The notes below the pieces were generated by a model. That model worked only from the letters and a program-made list of their open reading frames with translations. It was not told where the DNA came from and did not search any database. Positions 44,742-54,732 of a stretch of DNA of 64,000 nucleotides are shown piece by piece (position 1 is the stretch's first letter; every line of letters begins with the position of its first letter). A program made the translations under genes and the position numbers. The DNA comes from Sphingopyxis sp. JAI128 (GTDB lineage: Bacteria; Pseudomonadota; Alphaproteobacteria; Sphingomonadales; Sphingomonadaceae), in the NCBI RefSeq assembly GCF_014207235.1, contig NZ_JACHDA010000007.1, forward strand, positions 62,001 to 126,000, read 5' to 3'.

Positions 44742-45992
44742 ATGAGCACCGAAGTCAAAGTCCCCACGCTGGGCGAAAGCGTTACCGAAGCGACGATCGG
44801 CGAATGGCTGAAGAAGCCCGGCGAAGCCGTGGCGCTCGACGAGCCGATCGCGAGCCTTGAGACCGACAAGGTCGCGGTCGAAGTCCCGTCGCCCGTCGCG
44901 GGCGTGATGGGCCAGCAGCTCGCCGCGGTGGGCGACACGGTCAATGTCGGTGCGGCGATCGCGACGATCGAAGCTGGTGGTGCCGCCGCGGCTCCGGCGC
45001 CCGCCGCTGCCGCGCCTGCACCCGCACCTGCTGCGAAGGCCGAAGCCGCTGCGCCGGTGCCCGCCGCGACTGCGGCCCCGGCTGCCGAGGGCGTCGACAC
45101 CGTTACGACCATGTCGCCCGCGGTTCGCCGCCTCGTGCTCGAGCATGGCGTCGACCCGACAAAGATCCAGGGCAGCGGCAAGGATGGCCGCCTGACCAAG
45201 GAAGATGTGCTTGCCGCCGCGAACAACGCGCCCGCGGCCCCTCCGGCTCCGGCGGCTGCCGCCGCCGCACCTGTCGCCAGCGGCACCCCGGGCCGTCACG
45301 AAGAGCGCGTCAAGATGACGCGCATGCGCCAGACGATCGCCAAGCGGCTGAAGTCGGCGCAGGACACTGCCGCGATGCTGACGACGTTCAACGACGTCGA
45401 CATGTCGGCGGTGATGGCGACGCGCGACAAATATCGCGAAAGCTTCGAAAAGAAGCATGGCGTGCGCCTCGGCTTCATGAGCTTCTTCACCAAGGCGGTA
45501 GCACTCGCCGCGCATGACATCCCGGCGGTCAACGCACGGATCGACGGCGACGAAATCGTCTATCACGATTATCTCGACGTCTCGGTCGCGGTCAGCGCGC
45601 CGAACGGCCTCGTGGTCCCCGTCGTGCGCAACGCCGACAGCCTGTCGTTCGCCGACATCGAAAAGGCGATCGCCGACCTCGGCAAGCGCGCCAAGGAGGG
45701 CACGCTGACGATCGACGACATGACCGGCGGCACCTTCACCATCTCGAACGGCGGCGTGTTCGGCGGTCTGATGTCGACCCCGATCATCAACCCGCCGCAG
45801 TCGGCGGTGCTCGGCCTCCATCGCATCGAGGATCGCCCGGTCGTGCGAAACGGCGAGATCGTGATCCGCCCGATGATGTATCTCGCGATGAGCTACGACC
45901 ATCGCCTGATCGATGGCCGCGAGGCGGTGACCTTCCTCAAGACGATCAAGGAAGCGATCGAGGATCCGACGCGCCTGCTGATCGATCTCTGA
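44742..45992 (+). CDS. sucB: Dihydrolipoyl succinyltransferase (E2 of OGDH)
   Basis: A 416-residue E2. One lipoyl domain (residues 1-75) carries the lipoyl Lys in [12 protein letters not shown]; an Ala/Pro-rich hinge follows; a peripheral-subunit-binding domain (about 110-150) reads [20 protein letters not shown]; a second hinge; and the catalytic domain ends with [14 protein letters not shown], His and Asp being the catalytic pair. AAGGAA is seven bases before the ATG at 44742. It sits 32 nt after sucA. Confidence 0.96.
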   Translation: MSTEVKVPTLGESVTEATIGEWLKKPGEAVALDEPIASLETDKVAVEVPSPVAGVMGQQLAAVGDTVNVGAAIATIEAGGAAAAPAPAAAAPAPAPAAKAEAAAPVPAATAAPAAEGVDTVTTMSPAVRRLVLEHGVDPTKIQGSGKDGRLTKEDVLAAANNAPAAPPAPAAAAAAPVASGTPGRHEERVKMTRMRQTIAKRLKSAQDTAAMLTTFNDVDMSAVMATRDKYRESFEKKHGVRLGFMSFFTKAVALAAHDIPAVNARIDGDEIVYHDYLDVSVAVSAPNGLVVPVVRNADSLSFADIEKAIADLGKRAKEGTLTIDDMTGGTFTISNGGVFGGLMSTPIINPPQSAVLGLHRIEDRPVVRNGEIVIRPMMYLAMSYDHRLIDGREAVTFLKTIKEAIEDPTRLLIDL

Positions 45993-46033
45993 CGATATTT
46001 CTCCCCGTCCCCCGAGGGGTAAAGGAACGATAA

Positions 46034-47446
46034 ATGGCTGATTACGACTACGACGTCCTTGTCATCGGTGCCGGCCCCGGCGGTTATGTCGCGGCGATCC
46101 GCGCGGCGCAGTTGGGCCTCAAGACCGCGTGCGCCGAAGGGCGCGAGACGCTGGGCGGCACCTGCCTCAACGTCGGCTGCATCCCGTCGAAGGCGATGCT
46201 CCACGCGTCCGAATATTTCGAGGCGGCGGCCGGCGGCGCGATGGCGGCGATGGGCATCAAGGTGAAGCCCGAGCTCGACCTTGGCACCATGCACGGCCAG
46301 CGCAAGGATGCGGTCAAGGGCCTGACCGGCGGCATCGAATTCCTGTTCAAGAAGAACAAGATCGACTGGCTGAAAGGCTATGCGCAGTTCGTCTCGAAAG
46401 ACAGCGTCGAGGTCGCGGGCAAGACCTATCGCGCCAAGAATATCATCATCGCGACCGGATCGTCGGTGACCCCCCTTCCCGGCGTCGAAGTCGATAACGA
46501 CAAGCAGATCATCGTCGATTCGACCGGCGCGCTCGAACTCGCGAAGGTTCCCGGCCATATGGTCGTCATCGGCGGCGGCGTGATCGGGCTCGAACTCGGC
46601 AGCGTGTGGCGCCGCCTCGGCGCCAAGGTCACGGTCGTCGAATTTCTCGACCAGATCCTGCCCGGCATGGACGGCGACGTCCGCAAGGAAGCGAACAAGA
46701 TTTTCAAGAAGCAGGGCGTGGAATTCAAGCTCAAGACCAAGGTCACGTCGGCTGAGGTCAAGGGCAAGAAGGCCGTGCTGACGCTCGAACCCGCTGGCGG
46801 CGGTGATGCCGAAACGCTCGAAGCCGATGTGGTTCTCGTCTCGATCGGCCGCCGTCCGAACACCGACGGCCTTGGTCTCGACAAGGCCGGCCTTGCGGTC
46901 AATCCGCGCGGCCAGATCGAAACCGACCATGATTTCGCAACGCAGGTCCCCGGCATCTGGGCGATCGGCGATGTGATTCCCGGCCCGATGCTCGCGCACA
47001 AGGCCGAGGACGAGGGCATCGCCTGCGCCGAGAATATCGCCGGGCTTACCGGTATCGTGAACCACGACGTCATCCCGTCGGTGGTCTACACCTGGCCCGA
47101 AATCGCGGGCGTCGGCCTGACCGAAGAGCAGGCTATCGAGAAGGCGGGTGGGGAAAAGGGCGCGGTCAAGGTCGGCAAGTTCCCGATGCTCGCGAACAGC
47201 CGCGCCAAGACCAATCATGAGCCCGACGGCTTTGTGAAAGTCATCGCGGACGCCAAGACCGACCGTGTGCTCGGCGTCTGGTGTATCGCGAGCGTCGCGG
47301 GCACGATGATCGCGCAGGCCGCGCAGGCGATGGAATTCGGCGCGACGTCGGAAGACATCGCCTATACCTGCCACGCGCATCCGACGCACAGCGAAGCGAT
47401 CAAGGAAGCCGCGATGGCGGTGACGGGCAAACCGATTCACACCTGA
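46034..47446 (+). CDS. lpdA: Dihydrolipoyl dehydrogenase
   Basis: A 470-residue FAD enzyme. VIGAGPGGYVAAIRAAQLGL binds FAD, GGTCLNVGCIPSKAML contains the redox-active disulphide, VVIGGGVIGLELGSVWRRLG binds NAD, and HAHPTHSEAIKEAA holds the catalytic His/Glu at the dimer interface. It reoxidises the lipoamide of SucB, and perhaps of the other 2-oxoacid dehydrogenases. It is 41 nt after sucB and completes the complex. Confidence 0.97.
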   Translation: MADYDYDVLVIGAGPGGYVAAIRAAQLGLKTACAEGRETLGGTCLNVGCIPSKAMLHASEYFEAAAGGAMAAMGIKVKPELDLGTMHGQRKDAVKGLTGGIEFLFKKNKIDWLKGYAQFVSKDSVEVAGKTYRAKNIIIATGSSVTPLPGVEVDNDKQIIVDSTGALELAKVPGHMVVIGGGVIGLELGSVWRRLGAKVTVVEFLDQILPGMDGDVRKEANKIFKKQGVEFKLKTKVTSAEVKGKKAVLTLEPAGGGDAETLEADVVLVSIGRRPNTDGLGLDKAGLAVNPRGQIETDHDFATQVPGIWAIGDVIPGPMLAHKAEDEGIACAENIAGLTGIVNHDVIPSVVYTWPEIAGVGLTEEQAIEKAGGEKGAVKVGKFPMLANSRAKTNHEPDGFVKVIADAKTDRVLGVWCIASVAGTMIAQAAQAMEFGATSEDIAYTCHAHPTHSEAIKEAAMAVTGKPIHT

Positions 47447-47468
47447 CGAAACGATAATGGGGGAGAAT

Positions 47469-48809
47469 ATGATGGCGAAGCACGGGCTCTGGGCAGCGGC
47501 TTCGCTGGCCCTCTCCCTCGTCGCGACCAGCGCGCAGGCGGCGCCCGATCTCGGTGCCGCCAATGCGCGGCTGACCGCGCTGCTCGACAAGAATTACCCC
47601 GCGCTGGACGCAATCTACAAGGACCTGCACCAGCACCCCGAGCTGGGGATGCAGGAGGTGCGCACGGCGGGCATGCTCGCGCAGCATCTGCGCAAGGCTG
47701 GCTTCACCGTGACCGAGAAGGTCGGCGGGACCGGAGTCGTCGGCGTGCTCAGGAATGGCGAGGGGCCGACGATCCTTGTGCGCGCCGACATGGACGCGCT
47801 GCCGATGGAGGAAAAGACCGGGCTTGCCTGGTCGAGCAAGGCGCGCGCGACCTATGAGGGCAAGGATGTGCCGGTGATGCACGCGTGCGGCCACGACACG
47901 CATGTCGCCTATCTGGTCGGCGTCGCGCAGGCCTTGAGCGCGATGCGCGATAGTTGGTCGGGCACCGTGGTTCTCATTGGCCAGCCCGCCGAAGAACCGC
48001 TGACCGGTGCGCGCGCAATGCTCGACGACGGGCTGTTCGAGCGCTTCCCGAAACCCGATTTCGGTTTTGCTGCGCATGTCACCAATCTTCCGGCCGGCGT
48101 CGTCGCGATCAAGGCGGGAGCCTCCTCGTCGGCATCGGACAGCTATTCGATCACTTTTCACGGGCGCGGCGGACACGGATCGATGCCCGCCGCAACGATC
48201 GACCCAATCCCGATCGCGGCGCGATTCGTCACCGATACGCAGGTGGTGATCAGCCGCGAGAAGGACCCGGCGGCGTTCGGCGTGCTGACGATCGGCGCGA
48301 TCAACGCAGGCAGCGCGCCGAACATCATCCCCGATAGCGCGGAGGTGAAGGTCAATTTGCGTTCGCAATCGCCCGAAGTGCGAAAATTGCTCCAGGACGG
48401 CACCGCGCGCGTTGCGAAGTCGGCGGCCGCGATGGGCGGGGCGCCCGAGCCGACGATCCGCTATCTCGGCGGGACGGGCATCATGACGAATGACCCGGCG
48501 ATGGCGAAGGCGGCGGTCGCGGCCCTGACGCCAGCTTTCGGCAAAGGACTGGTCTTCGCGCCTGAAAGCGCGACGCCGATGTCTGGCAGCGAAGATTATT
48601 CCGAATTCGTCGATGCGGGGGTGCCGTCGCTCTTCTTTGGCATCGGCGGTTACGATCCCGCTGTGCTCGCCGACCTCAAGGCGAAGGGCGAACCTGCGCC
48701 GACCAATCATTCGCCTTTCTTCGCGCCCAAAGCCGAGCCCGCGATCCGCAGCGCGGTGACCGCGATCGTCCTGTCGATCGTCGGCGGCGTACGCCCGGCC
48801 GCGAAATAG
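47469..48809 (+). CDS. M20-family amidohydrolase, exported
   Basis: A 446-residue zinc peptidase/amidohydrolase with a signal peptide MMAKHGLWAAASLALSLVAT (cleavage near AQA-AP). It has DLHQHPELGMQEVRTA, MHACGHDTHVAYL with the zinc-binding Cys/His, IGQPAEEPLTGARAMLDDGL, the dimerisation lid FHGRGGHGSMPAA, and MSGSEDYSEF. Such enzymes (IAA-Leu/hippurate hydrolase type) cleave N-acyl amino acids or amides. The ATG at 47469 follows GGGGGAG at 47459; an ATG at 47457 is also in frame. It follows lpdA by 22 nt and may be read through from the TCA run. Confidence 0.9.
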   Translation: MMAKHGLWAAASLALSLVATSAQAAPDLGAANARLTALLDKNYPALDAIYKDLHQHPELGMQEVRTAGMLAQHLRKAGFTVTEKVGGTGVVGVLRNGEGPTILVRADMDALPMEEKTGLAWSSKARATYEGKDVPVMHACGHDTHVAYLVGVAQALSAMRDSWSGTVVLIGQPAEEPLTGARAMLDDGLFERFPKPDFGFAAHVTNLPAGVVAIKAGASSSASDSYSITFHGRGGHGSMPAATIDPIPIAARFVTDTQVVISREKDPAAFGVLTIGAINAGSAPNIIPDSAEVKVNLRSQSPEVRKLLQDGTARVAKSAAAMGGAPEPTIRYLGGTGIMTNDPAMAKAAVAALTPAFGKGLVFAPESATPMSGSEDYSEFVDAGVPSLFFGIGGYDPAVLADLKAKGEPAPTNHSPFFAPKAEPAIRSAVTAIVLSIVGGVRPAAK

Positions 48810-48816
48810 CCGCCAA

Positions 48817-49437
48817 ATGTTCGAGATCGACAATGCGCTGATCGTCCGCCTGCTCGACCTGATCGGCATCGGCGTCTTCGCACTGTCGGGTGCGCTGATG
48901 GCGGTGCGGCTGCGCCAGACTCTGGTGACCGCCGCTTTCTTCGCGCTAGTCACCGGCGTGGGCGGCGGCAGCGTGCGCGACCTGCTGATCGGCGCCCCGG
49001 TCTTCTGGGTGCAAGACGGCGCGATTGCGGCGGTGTGCATCGCGATCGCGCTGATCGTCTGGCTGACGCCGGAACGCTGGTGGGCGGGGCAGTTGCTCGA
49101 ATGGGCCGATGCGGTGGGGCTCGCCGCCTATGCCGTGTTCGGGACGGCGAAGGCGCTGGCCTGGGGTGTGCCGCCCCTTCCGGCGCTGATGATGGGGGTG
49201 ATCACCGGCTGCGTCGGCGGCACGATCCGCGACATCCTGGCCGGGGTTCCGTCGATCATCATGCGGCCAGAAGTCTATGTCACCGCAGCGGCGCTTGCGT
49301 CGGGGCTGTTCCTGCTCTTGCAATGGCTGGGGACGGGTACGCCGGTCGCGGCGGTTGCGGGCGCGGTTGCGGGTTTCGTCCTGCGCGGCGCGGCAATCCA
49401 CTGGTCGCTCGCACTGCCCACCTATCGCGGGCAATAG
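48817..49437 (+). CDS. TRIC/UPF0126 (YicG-like) membrane protein
   Basis: A 206-residue protein with seven predicted helices in a 3+3+1 layout. The two inverted repeats each contain the signature: TGVGGGSVRDLLIGAPVFWV at about 45-65, and TGCVGGTIRDILAGVPSIIM at about 130-150. The family includes prokaryotic TRIC cation channels and predicted glycine transporters. It lies 7 nt after the amidohydrolase stop, so an amino-acid link (glycine release and uptake) is possible but unproven. Confidence 0.9.
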   Translation: MFEIDNALIVRLLDLIGIGVFALSGALMAVRLRQTLVTAAFFALVTGVGGGSVRDLLIGAPVFWVQDGAIAAVCIAIALIVWLTPERWWAGQLLEWADAVGLAAYAVFGTAKALAWGVPPLPALMMGVITGCVGGTIRDILAGVPSIIMRPEVYVTAAALASGLFLLLQWLGTGTPVAAVAGAVAGFVLRGAAIHWSLALPTYRGQ

Positions 49438-49473
49438 GCTTGCCAAATCGCGAAACTGTGGCAGTTTCGCCTT

Positions 49474-50802
49474 ATGAACAGCGATGTCAGCACCATTGCC
49501 CGCCGGGTGCGGGGGCAGGCGGAGGCCTTGCCCGAGCTGTTCGGCCGCTTCGATTTCGACAAGGCGCCCGAACGCTGGGCGCCCGAGGCTGATGCCGTGA
49601 GCGAACTCAGCCGCGTGCGCAGCATCGACCGCGCCGACTATCTGGACGACCCGGACCTGCTCGGCCGTATCCGCGAATATACGATGCTCGGCGACCGCAC
49701 GGGCGACGCTTATGCCGCGCTGATGCCGCGCTACGGTTTCCAGCGGACGGTCGCGATGCTCGTCGATGCGTGCGACAAGGGGATCGAGGCGGTCGCGGAT
49801 GCACCGCCGGAGCTGATCGCGCTGATCCGCGATATGGAACAGAAGCCCGACTGGCTCGATATGAGGCTGGTCGAGGAAGGCGCCGCCTATGAACGCAATG
49901 CGACCGCCAACCTGTCGCCCTTCCTGATCCGCGGCGCCTTCATCGCCACCTTCCTCAACAAATATTCGGCGCTGCCGATGGCGCTTACCGGCACGCTCGG
50001 CCATGCGACTGCGGCGCGGCGGGTCAAGGAAACCGCGACCTTCTTTGCCACCACCGCGTTGCCGGGCGCGCTCGACCGTTATGGGCCGGGGTTCAAGGCG
50101 GCGGCGATGGTGCGGTTGATGCATTCGATGGTGCGCATCAATGTGCTCTCGCGCCCCGGCATGTGGGACGCCGAAACCTATGGGATGCCGATCCCGCAGC
50201 TTGACCAGATGCCCGCAGGGCTGATCCCGGTCTATTTCCTGTCGCAGGAGGTGCTTGCGAAGGGCCGGACCCGGTTCACGCGGCTCGAACGTGGCCGCGT
50301 CGAGCTGGCGCGCTATCGCTGCTACCTGCTCGGGCTTCCCGAAGATCTGCTCGCCGACACGCCGCAGGAGATCGTCCGCATCTGGCGCACGCGCAGCGCG
50401 ACGCTTCGTTACGAATATGACGACCAGGTTTGCGGCGGATTGCTGCGGGCGACGATGGACGCCGAACTGTCGAAGGACCGTTCGCCGAGGGGGCAGGTCA
50501 AGCGCCGCCTTGAATATTCGGTGAGCCGTGTCTTTTTCGTGAAGGCGTTTCTCGCCGGCGACGAGGAGCGGGCCGCCAATGTCGGCGTGCATGTGCGCCG
50601 CCGCGACCACCTCATCTATGGCGCAACGATGCTCGGCATCGCGGGGCGCATGGCGGCCTACCGCATTGCATCGCGCTTGCCGCTGATCCGCCACCTCGCC
50701 GACCGGCGCCTCGTCCACCGGATCGAGCGTCAGCTGACCGAATATGGCCGCGCCGAATTTACCTCCGACGCCGCGCACTATAAGCCCGCAACTGCGAGCT
50801 AG
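49474..50802 (+). CDS. MpaB/rubber-oxygenase-like protein (DUF2236 family)
   Basis: A 442-residue helical protein of the ER-bound-oxygenase MpaB / latex-clearing-protein type. RLMHSMVRINVLSRPGMWDA contains the heme-ligand-type His and the Arg of the family, LGDRTGDAYAALMPRYGFQR lies near the start, and GVHVRRRDHLIYGATMLGIA near the end. Members bind heme b and cleave polyisoprenoid or related chains; the substrate here is unknown. It starts 37 bases after the TRIC gene stop. Confidence 0.82.
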   Translation: MNSDVSTIARRVRGQAEALPELFGRFDFDKAPERWAPEADAVSELSRVRSIDRADYLDDPDLLGRIREYTMLGDRTGDAYAALMPRYGFQRTVAMLVDACDKGIEAVADAPPELIALIRDMEQKPDWLDMRLVEEGAAYERNATANLSPFLIRGAFIATFLNKYSALPMALTGTLGHATAARRVKETATFFATTALPGALDRYGPGFKAAAMVRLMHSMVRINVLSRPGMWDAETYGMPIPQLDQMPAGLIPVYFLSQEVLAKGRTRFTRLERGRVELARYRCYLLGLPEDLLADTPQEIVRIWRTRSATLRYEYDDQVCGGLLRATMDAELSKDRSPRGQVKRRLEYSVSRVFFVKAFLAGDEERAANVGVHVRRRDHLIYGATMLGIAGRMAAYRIASRLPLIRHLADRRLVHRIERQLTEYGRAEFTSDAAHYKPATAS

Positions 50803-50825
50803 ACTTTTCGTACTGAAGGATTTTC

Positions 50826-51728
50826 ATGCAGACCGAGCAGGCGACCGTTAACGGCATCAGCATCACATACGAAGACAAGGGGCCGCGCGATGCCCCCGTC
50901 ATCCTGTTGGTCATGGGGCTCGGCGGCCAATTGACGCTCTGGCCCGACGAGTTCGTCGATGCACTCAACGACCGCGGATTCCGTACGATCCGCTACGATA
51001 ATCGCGACGTCGGTCTGTCGACGCGGTTCGAGGCGGCGGGCATTCCGAATGTGAAGTGGATGATCGTCAAATCGATGATCGGTCTGCCGGTGCGGCCCGC
51101 TTACACCCTTGCCGATATGGCCGCCGACGGCATCGGCCTGCTCGACCATCTCGGCATCGCGCGCGCGCATATCGTCGGCGTGTCGATGGGCGGAATGATT
51201 TCGCAGCATATCGCCGCGCGCTATCCCGGACGCGTGCTGTCGCTGACTTCGGTGATGTCGACGACCGGCAACCGCCGCCTCCCGCGCGCGCAGAAGGAAG
51301 CGATGCGCGTGCTCGCCAACCGCCCGATGAGCGGCGACAAGGAAGCGCTGATCGCCTATTCGGTCAATGCCGCGCGCGTGATTGGCAGCCCCGGCTATCC
51401 GTCGGCCGAAGATCGGCTGCAGCGCCGTGTGCGCGCCGACTTCGAACGCGGCTGGTATCCGCAGGGCGTCGCACGGCAAATGGCGGCGATTGTTGCCGAC
51501 GGCGACCGGCGTCCGATGCTGAAGGACATCAAGGCGCCCACGCTGGTCATCCACGGCGAGGACGATCCGCTCGTGCCGCTCCCCGGCGGTCGCGACACGG
51601 CGGACAATATTGCGCGCGCGCGGCTGAAGACGATCCCCGGCATGGGCCATGACCTGCCGCTCGCGCTCGTCGATACGCTGGCCGATGCGATTGCCGGGCA
51701 CGCGCACGCGGCCGCCGTAGCCACCTGA
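50826..51728 (+). CDS. Alpha/beta-fold hydrolase
   Basis: A 300-residue cytosolic hydrolase. The nucleophile Ser120 is in the elbow VGVSMGGMISQHIAARYPGR; HGEDDPLVPLPGG holds the acid and GMGHDLPLAL the His. The N-terminal part has YDNRDVGLSTRF, typical of this subfamily (homologues are named esterase or bromoperoxidase-like). No specific substrate can be assigned. It is 23 bases after the MpaB-like gene and convergent with sppA. Confidence 0.87.
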   Translation: MQTEQATVNGISITYEDKGPRDAPVILLVMGLGGQLTLWPDEFVDALNDRGFRTIRYDNRDVGLSTRFEAAGIPNVKWMIVKSMIGLPVRPAYTLADMAADGIGLLDHLGIARAHIVGVSMGGMISQHIAARYPGRVLSLTSVMSTTGNRRLPRAQKEAMRVLANRPMSGDKEALIAYSVNAARVIGSPGYPSAEDRLQRRVRADFERGWYPQGVARQMAAIVADGDRRPMLKDIKAPTLVIHGEDDPLVPLPGGRDTADNIARARLKTIPGMGHDLPLALVDTLADAIAGHAHAAAVAT

Positions 51729-51731
51729 TCG

Positions 51732-51755
51732 CTCCCCTTCCGCAAACGGGAGGGG
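51732..51755. terminator. Bidirectional terminator hairpin
   Basis: CTCCCCTTCCG and CGGGAGGGGA pair around a CAAA loop between convergent genes (alpha/beta hydrolase and sppA). A short AT-rich stretch (AATTATTTC) follows on the plus strand. Confidence 0.65.
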
Positions 51756-51757
51756 AA

Positions 51758-53740
51758 TTATTTCAGCAGCAGCGCCAGCGCTGCGAATAAGCCCTTTGCC
51801 TCGGCCTTGCCCGGTCGCGGGACGGCGGGGAGGTAGGCGCGGCAGTCGAGGCATGACGCCTGTACCGACCCCGCCTGCGTCAGCATCGTCAGATCCTGCA
51901 CAAGGCGCCGTTCGGCGAGTTGTCGGTTCATCGCCGCGATGCCGAACCAGCCGCGCGGAAGCGCCGCCGTTTCTTCCTCGGCACCCGACCAGCTTGCGAG
52001 CATCTTCGAAAATTCGCTTGGCTCGTCCTCGAAATATTTGGCGTGAAAATCGCCGTCGATCTTGGCAAGCTTCGCCGCGGCCTTCAGCGCATCGGGCAGG
52101 CCGCCGAACTCGTCGATGAGGCCGATCTGGCGCGCAGTGCCGCCTGCCCAGACGCGGCCTTCGGCAATCGTACGGACCTTTTCGATCGGCTGCTTCCGGC
52201 TCTTTGCGACGAGACCGGTGAAGCGCGCATAGATGTCCTCTACGCTCGCCTGCGCCAGCGCGTTGAACTCGTCGTTCACCCCGCCGAACACATCTGGCTG
52301 ACCCGACAGCGGCGTCGTCGCGATGCCGTCGGCGGTCACCCCGACCTTGGCGAGCGTCTGGTCGAAGCTCGGCAAGATGCCGAACACGCCGATCGACCCG
52401 GTGATCGTCTCTGGCTCGGCAAAAATGCGGTCGGCGGGGGTCGATACCCAATAGCCGCCCGATGCCGCGACATTCGCCATCGACACGACGATCGGCAGCT
52501 TCTTCGCCTTGGCGGCAAGCAAAGCCTGCCGGATTTCTTCGGACGCGAGCACCGATCCGCCCGGCGAGTCGACGCGCAGGACGATTGCCTTGATGCTGCT
52601 GTCCGCGGCAGCGTCGAGGATATGTTCTGCGACGGTCTCGCCGCCCGCGACGCCCGTCGGCGCCTCGCCGTCGACGATCTCGCCTACGACGGGAACGACG
52701 GCGATCGCACTGCCCCTTTCCTCCGGTGGATTGGCCGCGACCCAGTTTTCGAGCGGGATCGCCTTATATTCCCATGGCTTGCTGTCATCGACGGCCCCGC
52801 TGATTTCGGCGACGCGGGTGTTGAACGCCATGCGGCTGCCGAGCTTGTCGACCAGCCCGGCATCGAGCGAGGCCTTCGACAGGTCGTTCCCCGCAGCCTG
52901 CACCGCACCCGCCGTATTGGCGATGAAGGCGTCGAGCTTGGCGGTAGGGCGCGCCTTTTTGACATCGGTCAGCCAGTTGTCCCACAACACGCTGGCGTAG
53001 GCGAGGTTGGCTTCCTTTGCTTCGGGCGACTGGTCGCTGCGCAGGAAGGGTTCGACCGCGCTCTTGAACGTACCGACGCGGTAGATGTGCGCGGTGACGC
53101 CGAGCCGGTCCATCAGCCCCTTGTAATAGAGGCGCGACCCGCCGGGGCCGGCGATGGCAACGCCGCCGATGCCGTCGGCCCAGATTTCGCTGGCATGCGA
53201 TGCGATCTGATAGCTGTCGGTGGTGTAGGCGGTGGCAAAGGCCAGAACCGGCTTTTTCTTCGCGCGCACCTTCTCGATCGCCCCGCCGATTTCGGCGAGC
53301 GAGACCTGCCCGCCGCCAAGGAAGCGGTCGAGATCGAGCACGACCGAGGTCACGCGCTTGTCGTCGGCAGCGACCTCCAGCGCGTGCACGACGTCGCGGA
53401 CGCGGACTTCCTTGAGCTGCGCGCCGCCCGACAGCGCCGCGAGCGTATCGACTTCGGCGGGCTGTTCGCTGACGATGCCGTCGAGTTCGATCAGCAGCGC
53501 GCCTTCGCTGACCGGCAGCCCGGCATTGGGGCGGCCGGAAAGCAGGCCGAAGAGCAGGACGAAGAAGAGCAGCAGGAAAATGAGCGCGAGCCCGTCCTTG
53601 ATCGCGACGAGCAGGTTCCAGACCTTGCGCGGAAAGCTGGTGGTCGGTCGGGGCCGGTCGTCGCCGGGCAGCGGGCGGCGGACGGGGATGGCCCAGGGGC
53701 CGGCGGGGTCGTTGGGCGTGTTCGCGGTGTTGTCGGTCAT
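51758..53740 (-). CDS. sppA: Signal peptide peptidase SppA, 67K type
   Basis: A 660-residue inner-membrane serine protease with two tandem S49 domains. One transmembrane helix is at about 48-72. The catalytic Lys lies in the first half (KPVLAFATAYTTDSYQIASH) and the catalytic Ser in MANVAASGGYWVSTPADRIF of the second, with VLRVDSPGGSVLASEEIRQA before it, as in the long E. coli type. It degrades cleaved signal peptides. The ATG at 53740 is preferred over 53776. The C-terminal 60 residues (about 600-660) are a variable extension with SCLDCRAYLP. Confidence 0.92.
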   Translation of the reverse strand: MTDNTANTPNDPAGPWAIPVRRPLPGDDRPRPTTSFPRKVWNLLVAIKDGLALIFLLLFFVLLFGLLSGRPNAGLPVSEGALLIELDGIVSEQPAEVDTLAALSGGAQLKEVRVRDVVHALEVAADDKRVTSVVLDLDRFLGGGQVSLAEIGGAIEKVRAKKKPVLAFATAYTTDSYQIASHASEIWADGIGGVAIAGPGGSRLYYKGLMDRLGVTAHIYRVGTFKSAVEPFLRSDQSPEAKEANLAYASVLWDNWLTDVKKARPTAKLDAFIANTAGAVQAAGNDLSKASLDAGLVDKLGSRMAFNTRVAEISGAVDDSKPWEYKAIPLENWVAANPPEERGSAIAVVPVVGEIVDGEAPTGVAGGETVAEHILDAAADSSIKAIVLRVDSPGGSVLASEEIRQALLAAKAKKLPIVVSMANVAASGGYWVSTPADRIFAEPETITGSIGVFGILPSFDQTLAKVGVTADGIATTPLSGQPDVFGGVNDEFNALAQASVEDIYARFTGLVAKSRKQPIEKVRTIAEGRVWAGGTARQIGLIDEFGGLPDALKAAAKLAKIDGDFHAKYFEDEPSEFSKMLASWSGAEEETAALPRGWFGIAAMNRQLAERRLVQDLTMLTQAGSVQASCLDCRAYLPAVPRPGKAEAKGLFAALALLLK

Positions 53741-53818
53741 GCGCGCAAACCTAGGGATGCGCCTCGCCCTTGGCAATGCACGCTTCGACGGGCGAACAGC
53801 GACACCGTACCGGCGACG

Positions 53819-54715
53819 TCAAAGCCATCCCTCGCGGCGGTACCAGCGCACCGTTTCGGCGAGCGCATCGTCGGTGTCCATTTCGGGGCGCCACAGTTCG
53901 GCGGGCGGGCATTTCCCCTCGGTCGCGACCCAGTCGGGATGCGCGATATAGCGTGCGCGGTCGGGGGTCAGCTTGGCGCGGCCGCGGCGCACCAGCCTGT
54001 CGATACGGCCACCCGCCTTGAGCAGAAGGGCAGGGGTTGCGAGCGTCGACAGACGTTGCCGTCCGACGGCGCGCGCGACCGCGCGGGCAAAGCCGCGATG
54101 CGACCAGCCGGTGGGCTTGCCGTCGTCGGGTTCGTAGATCTGACTTATGCTGATACTGTCGTCGTCGGCCAGCGCGACGAGCAATCGCGCGAGTTCGTCG
54201 ACGTAAATCGCCGACATACGGCCATGGGGGATCAGTGCGATGCCGCGCCGCGCCATGCGGAACAGGTCGAGCATCTCGGTATCGCCGGGGCCGAAGACGG
54301 CAGGCGGACGCACGATCGTCCAGTCGAGCCCGCTGTCTTTGACGACGGCCTCGGCGCGTTCCTTCGACCAGCCATAGTTGGAAATTGCGGGCTCGCGCGC
54401 GGCGAGCGAAGAGACGTGGACGAAGCGCCTCACGCCGGCTTGGCGCGCCGCATCGCCGACATGCGCGGTGGCGGTGGCATTGCCGGCCTCGAAGGCGGCG
54501 CGGGTGGGCACGTTGACGACGCCTGCGATGTGCATGACGACATCGGCGCCCGCGGCCATCTGGGCAAGGCTGTCGGTCCGGTCGAGCGCCCCCGCGATCC
54601 ACGTCACGCCATCGCGCTCGGGTTGCGGACGGCGGGTGAGGGCGCGGACGTGCCAGCCTGCGGCAACCGCCTGTCGCATAGTAGCGCCGCCGACGAAGCC
54701 GGTTGCGCCGGTCAT
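53819..54715 (-). CDS. NAD(P)-dependent epimerase/dehydratase-like protein
   Basis: A 298-residue extended-SDR protein. It has TGATGFVGGATMRQAVAAGW for NAD(P), VSSLAAREPAISNYGWSKER with YxxxK (Tyr-Gly-Trp-Ser-Lys), and RPPAVFGPGDTEMLDLF. The N-terminus is short: an ATG start begins at the Gly-rich loop itself, so the first beta-strand would be missing. A CTG at 54736, overlapping the proB TGA, would add LTAPILA, the expected strand. The substrate is unknown; complex-I assembly-factor-like SDRs share this pattern. It is downstream of proB on the same strand. Confidence 0.85.
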   Translation of the reverse strand: MTGATGFVGGATMRQAVAAGWHVRALTRRPQPERDGVTWIAGALDRTDSLAQMAAGADVVMHIAGVVNVPTRAAFEAGNATATAHVGDAARQAGVRRFVHVSSLAAREPAISNYGWSKERAEAVVKDSGLDWTIVRPPAVFGPGDTEMLDLFRMARRGIALIPHGRMSAIYVDELARLLVALADDDSISISQIYEPDDGKPTGWSHRGFARAVARAVGRQRLSTLATPALLLKAGGRIDRLVRRGRAKLTPDRARYIAHPDWVATEGKCPPAELWRPEMDTDDALAETVRWYRREGWL

Positions 54716-54732
54716 CGCGAGGATCGGCGCGG